The notes under the pieces: model-generated
What the model saw: the letters and a program-made list of their open reading frames with translations, nothing else
What the model was told of the DNA's origin: nothing
The model's database searches: none
Translations under genes and position numbers: made by a program
Origin: Nigrospora sphaerica
Lineage: Eukaryota; Ascomycota; Sordariomycetes; Amphisphaeriales; Apiosporaceae
Length of the DNA stretch: 64,000 nt
Assembly: GCA_018287875.1 (NCBI GenBank)
Contig: JAGVVL010000001.1
Location: 2,232,001-2,296,000, forward strand
Direction: 5' to 3'
Shown: positions 59,150-64,000 of the stretch, piece by piece
Layout: each line of letters opens with the position of its first letter
Numbering within the stretch: position 1 is the stretch's first letter

Positions 59150-60156
59150 ATGCAGTTCAAGCAGACCCTTCTTTTTGCCCTCGCCGCTTCGCAGGCTGCG
59201 GCTGCCACTATCGGCATGGAGGCCCGGAACGAGTTTGGCCTTGTTGTAGCCCGTCAGAACAACAACAACAATAACAACAACAACGGTCAGAACAACAACG
59301 GCCAGAAGAAAAACGGCCAGAACAGCCAGAACAACCAGAACGCCAACCAGAACGCCAACCAGAACGCCAACCAGAACCAAAACGGTAACCAGAACGCCAA
59401 CCAGAACCAGAACGGTAACCAGAACCAGAACGGTAACCAGAACCAGAACGGTAACCAGAACCAGAATGGCAACAACCAGAATGGCAACAACCAGAATGGC
59501 AACCAGAACGGCAACGCCGGTAACAACAACAACAACAACAACGCCGGTGGCAACAACAACAACAACAATGCCGGTGGCAACAACAACAACAACAATGCCG
59601 GTGGCAATACCAACAACAACAACGCCGGCAACGCTGGGGGTGCTGCTGCTGATACTGGTGAGTGATATTCCTATTCATTTTCTCCTTTCATTCGTCTGTT
59701 TCGTAGCGGCATGGCGCAGCCCGGCGCCCCGACCACGGCGGCCGCTTGTGGGGCGGCTCCCGGCCGCTTGCCGAGACCCTCGGCTGGCCCGGCACGTGGA
59801 TGACGGGCCCGAGACGCCCAGAAGTGAGACGGATCGGTTGCTGACGCGTACCCTCTTCCGTAGGCGCTGCCGATTTCGGCAACTGCACGCCCACGATGGA
59901 CTTCCAGCTCGGCCGCGCCAACCGCAAGGCCACCGAGGGCACCTTCTTGCCCACTGATCCCACCGTAGCCAAGGGCCAGTCGGATGCCCTGAACCCCAAC
60001 ATCATCACCAACGCCATCTGCAACCAGCTGACCAACGTTTGCAACGCCAACGCCGCCGCCAAGGCGCTCTGCCAGCAGGCCAAGGCCACCGTTCAGAGCC
60101 TTGGTACCAAGGACGCGAGCACGGCCGCGGCCTTCAACTCGGCCCTGGGCTTCTAA
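59150..60156 (+). CDS. Secreted Asn/Gln/Gly-repeat protein with C-terminal Cys domain
   Basis: Two exons (59150-59657 and 59864-60156) encode 266 residues. Residues 1-19 form a signal peptide (M-Q-F-K-Q-T-L-L-F-A-L-A-A-S). Residues 37-165 are low complexity, built of N-rich runs and the short repeats N-Q-N-A, N-Q-N-G and A-G-G-N-N-N-N-N-N. The C-terminal domain (about 170-266) has four cysteines in F-G-N-C-T, N-A-I-C-N, T-N-V-C-N and A-L-C-Q, with the helix-rich ending A-A-A-F-N-S-A-L-G-F. Similar domains follow variable repeats in several fungal cell-wall or secreted proteins, but I cannot name a family with confidence. The 206-nt intron is long for the window and separates the repeat region from the domain. 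The repeats could vary in number between strains. Confidence 0.9.
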
Positions 60157-63100
60157 GCCATGTCGCGGTTTGTCGAGGCCGTGTTCGAGGATTTGGTCCG
60201 CCGTCCAAGGTCAGCCCATGGTCGGGATGAGGAAAGGAGAGAGCCACCGAGAGTTTTGGTGTTTTCGAGCGCGGCGCTGGGATATGTAGCATATGTATCT
60301 CTCCTTTGCATGGGGTATGGGCTCCTCTGGTGAAGTTTGCTTGGTCTCGGCCGCAACCTTTCCACCATGGGGCGACGCTGATGACGATGCCATTGAAAGG
60401 TTGCATTGGACAGGAAACCTCAGCGGGGCTAAAGTCCAAGGAAGAAGACTCCCTGTGACGGAGGGGAAAAAGAGGATACCAAGATACCAAAAATACCAAA
60501 ATACCGAATCAGATCGGTACCGAGTTAATTAATCGTGATCGTGCAAAAAGCATGCGAGTTTGCCAGTACGGCCCAGCGGCGGAGTGGGCGTACAGCTGGA
60601 AGTGACCCCAGCGCCCAAAACGCCGTGTTTAGTTTGTTTCACGGCCAAATGCCGAGCCAATCCGGCATTTGTTAGGCACCCGTCGTAGAGCGGGGCTCAC
60701 ACGACGTGCCTTCATTAGCATGTCTTGTAACACAGACGGTGTGCTATAATCCCGAACTGAAGGGAGCAGGGGTCGCAGCGACAGCCGGCATCCGAGCCGT
60801 AACCGGCTCGCTCTGTGCTCGCTGACCAGTTCACGATGTGACGGGGATGGAAGGATGGATGCGCAAGCGAGATGCAAAAGTCATGCGCCCCAGTCTCCTG
60901 GTTGCGCCCACGCCGGGACGGCGCAGCTGGTGGCTGCAACCTGGCCGGGGACCTTCTACTCGGCATTGCCCACCCACCGGGCATGGAGCCGAGGAAAAGG
61001 ATTCTAGTAGGGCAATTATGTGTAGGTTTCAGTGGGCAATCCATACCAAAAGCTCCAATGGATGTCGTCGGTGAGCGTGGCAGCGTCGTATCTGCGCACC
61101 ACTCGGCAGATAATCTCGATAGTCGTATACATGTCTGCAAATACGTATCCCGTTGGGGGGAAGGTTCGGGGCATTGCGGGTGTGCGGGCGGGGAGGGCCG
61201 GGAGAATAGGCACGACCAGCCAGCCGACTTGGCAGGCAAGCCGGAATGTAACCCAGGTATCCATGTTCGATGTCACCTTGAGCCGTTATGCCGTATCGTA
61301 CGACGGATGTACAACTGCATTCCCTGGCGATGCCAATATGGTGGCGATGGATGGTTGCCGGCCTGCCCTGCGTGTATTGGCCGTAGTGGAGTATACACCT
61401 CTCGGCCAAGGAGGATGGCGTCGGAAACAAGACTGCGTAAATGCTTATCGTGTGCCGGGCACCTTGGCAGCAAAGCTTTTTATTGTACCTCCAACGGCCG
61501 GGACGAATAAAGCTTCCAACGACCCCTCCCGCCTTGCAACGTTCGGCCCGTCACGGATCCATAGAAGAGATAGGTAGGTACCTTTGACTTGAGGAAGCAT
61601 TTACTTGCAGATAGTCAACCGGGCGAGCCCGCGAACGCGTACGCTGGTGCATAAGCGTCGTCGTCGCGGCAGGCGGAACCCAGTGTCGCGGCGTGCCTCG
61701 TGTGGAGCGGCGGCGATGCGACCCTGAGAAATTTGTGCGTGTTGTGCAAGTCCCAGTCCCCCAGTGTTTGCCCTCCTTCCTCTCGACTTGTTTACCGTGC
61801 GCCCGGAGAGGTGTACAAGGCCCGCAAGCGAGGCCCCTCCGGGGAAAAGGGAGCGTTCATGGATGCCTGCCTCTCCCGCCGGGGCACACCGGAACAGCGT
61901 CGAAGGTAGGGCTTGGCGACCTCGCGACGGCAAAGTGCCCAAAGGCTGGAGACCCCCAGCAACAGGCAAGGCGAGCAAGGGCAACATGGCCGAAAGGGCC
62001 TCTTCTCGCGAAGGGCGGCGGCGGGTCGTGGTTACATCGAGTAACGTTCTCGTCGCCAGGCACAGGAGCGCCGGCCCAGGGTGCCCAGGCCATGCCGAGT
62101 CCGGAAATCTGGACCGACATGATGGATTTCCGGACCCAGATACTAGGGACCGTCAGTGTGGGCGATGGCAGGGCTCATCACACGCGATGCCCAACTGCGC
62201 CTAGCTCGCGTGCCTCTCATCGACGGCACCCCCGGGCCATCTCTGGCCGCTGCGAGCTAGTTGCCGCCATCCGCCCAGCAGCGCAGGGCTGCACAAGGCA
62301 GACAGGAACAGGGAGGAGCAGAAGCTAGTAGCCAGGCCCGCGGCCATGGCCAGACCCCGGCGCACAAAAATGGTTGATACGTGATTACGACTGCCAGGAC
62401 CGTCGTTTAGTCACTAATTACCAAAGGTGACTCGAGCGTGCCGGTTTCCGCTACCGGCCTGTATCGCGCAGAGGCGCGGCAACCCCGCTAAGCGATTGGC
62501 AAGCTGCCAGTCGTTAATCCCAGACAGCTAGAGCCGTGACAGCGTCGTATCGGTAAGAGCCCTTCGCCGTCCACCGAGACGCGAGGGCAGGGCCACAGAA
62601 TGACCGAACCTGAGCAGACCCTAATCAGGCCCGGGAAATGGTCGCCAGGTCCGTTAAGCCGCCTCCGTTCCCTTCTTGCCTGCCTGTGAGAGTCTCCCCT
62701 CCCCGCGGACCGTCCAATCCGGAACGGACCCTTCCTCACCCAGCCCCAGAGAGGCCGTGGGAAGATCGGGATAGACGCAGGGCCCCCCACCAGTATCAAC
62801 CCCCACTACGTCTATCCCACAGCGGTGCGAGCGTGCTGTCCACAATGTAGCCTCGATACCGCATGGAGCAGCACATGCTCACGGCAGCCCTAGCCCTCTC
62901 TCAGCTGAACATCATTGGGCTGGAACAATGCAGGTGATGAAATGGGGCAAGGGGACAAGCGAGGGGGCAAGCAACGTCAGTAGACGCTTGCTGCGGCCTG
63001 GTTCGCCACGCCCTCCGTCAGGCCGTACCACAGGCTGGCCTGCCGCAACCAGGGCCTCGAGGCTCGCCGGTCTGCAGCGCGACAGGGGCCGCGCCCAAAC

Positions 63101-63578
63101 CCACGCCCAGGGACGCTGGTCCTGCATGTACAGTGGTCATCCCCGACTGGACCAGGCCGAGAAGAGAGACCCAGTCCGTCCCCCCGTGGCCTATGATGAG
63201 GCACGTACCGGTTGGCTCCTCGGGGCAGCAATGAGATGCTCCTCCATGCTGCAGCATCCGGGATCGGCCCACACAGAACGGCCGGGGCCATTTCACAACG
63301 AGCAGCCCCGGTCCTCTGGATGGGTCCATGCTTGTCCCGTATATGCTTGTCCGTGGGTACATTGGGAAACCCGCTCTGTGTGGCTTCTCGAACCATATGT
63401 TCGCCCGTCCTCCGTCGTCTTTCCTTTTGGCTTGGGACCCGTTCATCATCGTGCAACCTTCCGTGAGCTGGTATCAACAGTATAGGCATCTCTTGACGAC
63501 CGGACCCGCCATCTTGCCTATACCCGAAACCACCACCAGTCTCGAAGCGGCCGACGACATCGACGACGCTCATCCGAG
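60157..63578. other. Intergenic region, no gene seen
   Basis: This 3.4-kb gap holds the 3' end of the Asn-rich gene and the promoter of the CFEM gene. Frames of up to 212 codons are present on both strands without motifs. A TAGGTAGGTACC word lies at 61,571-61,582. C/T-rich sequence before 63,579 suits a promoter leader. Confidence 0.5.
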
Positions 63579-64000
63579 ATGCGGTTCTTCTCCTTCGCGG
63601 CAGCTATCGCTGCCCTCGCCTTGCCCTTCGCCGCCGCCGTAACAGCAGATGGAGCCCTGGCTGCGCCAGTATTGAAGCCCCCGGAGTGTGGTGTAAGTCG
63701 GGACACCGGCCTCCCGCTCGACTCTGGCCCGGGAGACTGACGGGGAAGCCTACCACAGCTGTTATGTATACTTGGAAACGCCAAGCAATCCTCGTGTGCC
63801 CCCACGAACAACACATGTATCTGCACAAACGCCCCTTTAAACGCCCAGATCGAGCTCTGTGTCCTGGAATCCTGTACCATCAAGGATGCCTTATGTGAGC
63901 AAGCCTGGCGTGTTCTTCGGTGGGGACGTGGGCGCCTCTTTACTGACTCGCGTATCTCAGTAACAAAGAGATTCTCGACGGGCATGTGCCAAACGCTCGG
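63579..64000 (+). CDS. CFEM-domain secreted or membrane protein, cut by the window end
   Basis: Two complete exons (63579-63692, 63759-63894) and the start of a third (63961 onward) are present. A signal peptide (M-R-F-F-S-F-A-A-A-I-A-A-L-A-L-P) precedes the CFEM domain. After splicing, eight cysteines fall at residues 37, 41, 51, 58, 60, 72, 77 and 93, with C-I-C-T-N in the middle; this is the full eight-Cys CFEM pattern. The exon boundaries fall within the domain, as usual: P-E-C-G then L-L-C-I, and K-D-A-L then L-T-K-R. The order signal peptide, CFEM, then K-R-F-S-T-G-M-C resembles CFEM-type Pth11-like receptors, where seven membrane helices follow; it could also be a GPI-anchored haem-binding protein. 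The deciding part lies beyond the window. Confidence 0.88.

Noticed and set aside
59208..59678. Cys/Arg/Gly-rich and Leu/Pro-rich frames opposite the Asn repeat
   Set aside because: Repeat-driven shadows of the Asn-rich protein.

Overview
The window is nuclear DNA of a filamentous ascomycete, most likely a Sordariomycete and possibly Hypocreales. The evidence is spliced genes with short introns (about 46-235 nt), GT...AG borders and CTAAC/CTGAC branch points, GC-rich coding sequence, and fungal families such as CFEM, GH67, MAM33 and TMA16. The order-level placement is inference. I support 16 protein-coding genes plus one weak candidate. I found no rRNA, tRNA, CRISPR array or intact transposon.

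Layout: 1-2.7 kb holds no gene. 2.7-4.2 kb encodes a BAHD-type O-acyltransferase. 6.4-7.3 kb (-) is the mitochondrial MAM33/p32 protein. 9.8-10.6 kb (-) is a four-exon TMA16. 11.6-14.0 kb is exonuclease 1. 14.5-15.3 kb (-) is a Methyltransf_16 methyltransferase. 17.4-19.3 kb is a sugar transporter. 22.0-23.9 kb is an Ariadne-type RBR ubiquitin ligase. 24.5-25.4 kb (-) is a mitochondrial-type peroxiredoxin-5. 27.8-29.1 kb is a BTB protein. A gene-poor block of almost 15 kb (29.1-43.9 kb) contains a striking 42-copy 10-bp minisatellite and one doubtful spliced ORF. 43.9-44.3 kb is a small unknown protein. 45.2-47.7 kb (-) is a GH67 alpha-glucuronidase with TATA and XlnR-like motifs. 48.3-50.7 kb (-) is a phenol 2-monooxygenase-type flavoprotein. 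51.4-53.8 kb (-) is GRC3 and 54.3-56.2 kb (+) is RPA34.5. 59.2-60.2 kb is a secreted Asn-rich repeat protein. 63.6 kb to the right edge is the start of a CFEM protein.

How the genes relate: most are unlinked housekeeping functions (DNA repair, ribosome biogenesis, ubiquitination, redox, mitochondria) mixed with carbon-use genes (GH67, sugar transporter, phenol hydroxylase) and surface proteins (Asn-rich protein, CFEM). There is no biosynthetic gene cluster. The most meaningful pair is GRC3 and RPA34.5, both tied to RNA polymerase I and rRNA production, which share one short divergent promoter. The RPA34.5 reading frame is also interrupted by a TAG, after which a lysine-rich tail stays open in the same frame. 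I found no clear new defence or mobile system. The best unexplained items are that stop codon, the minisatellite with the ORF beside it, and the Asn-rich protein.
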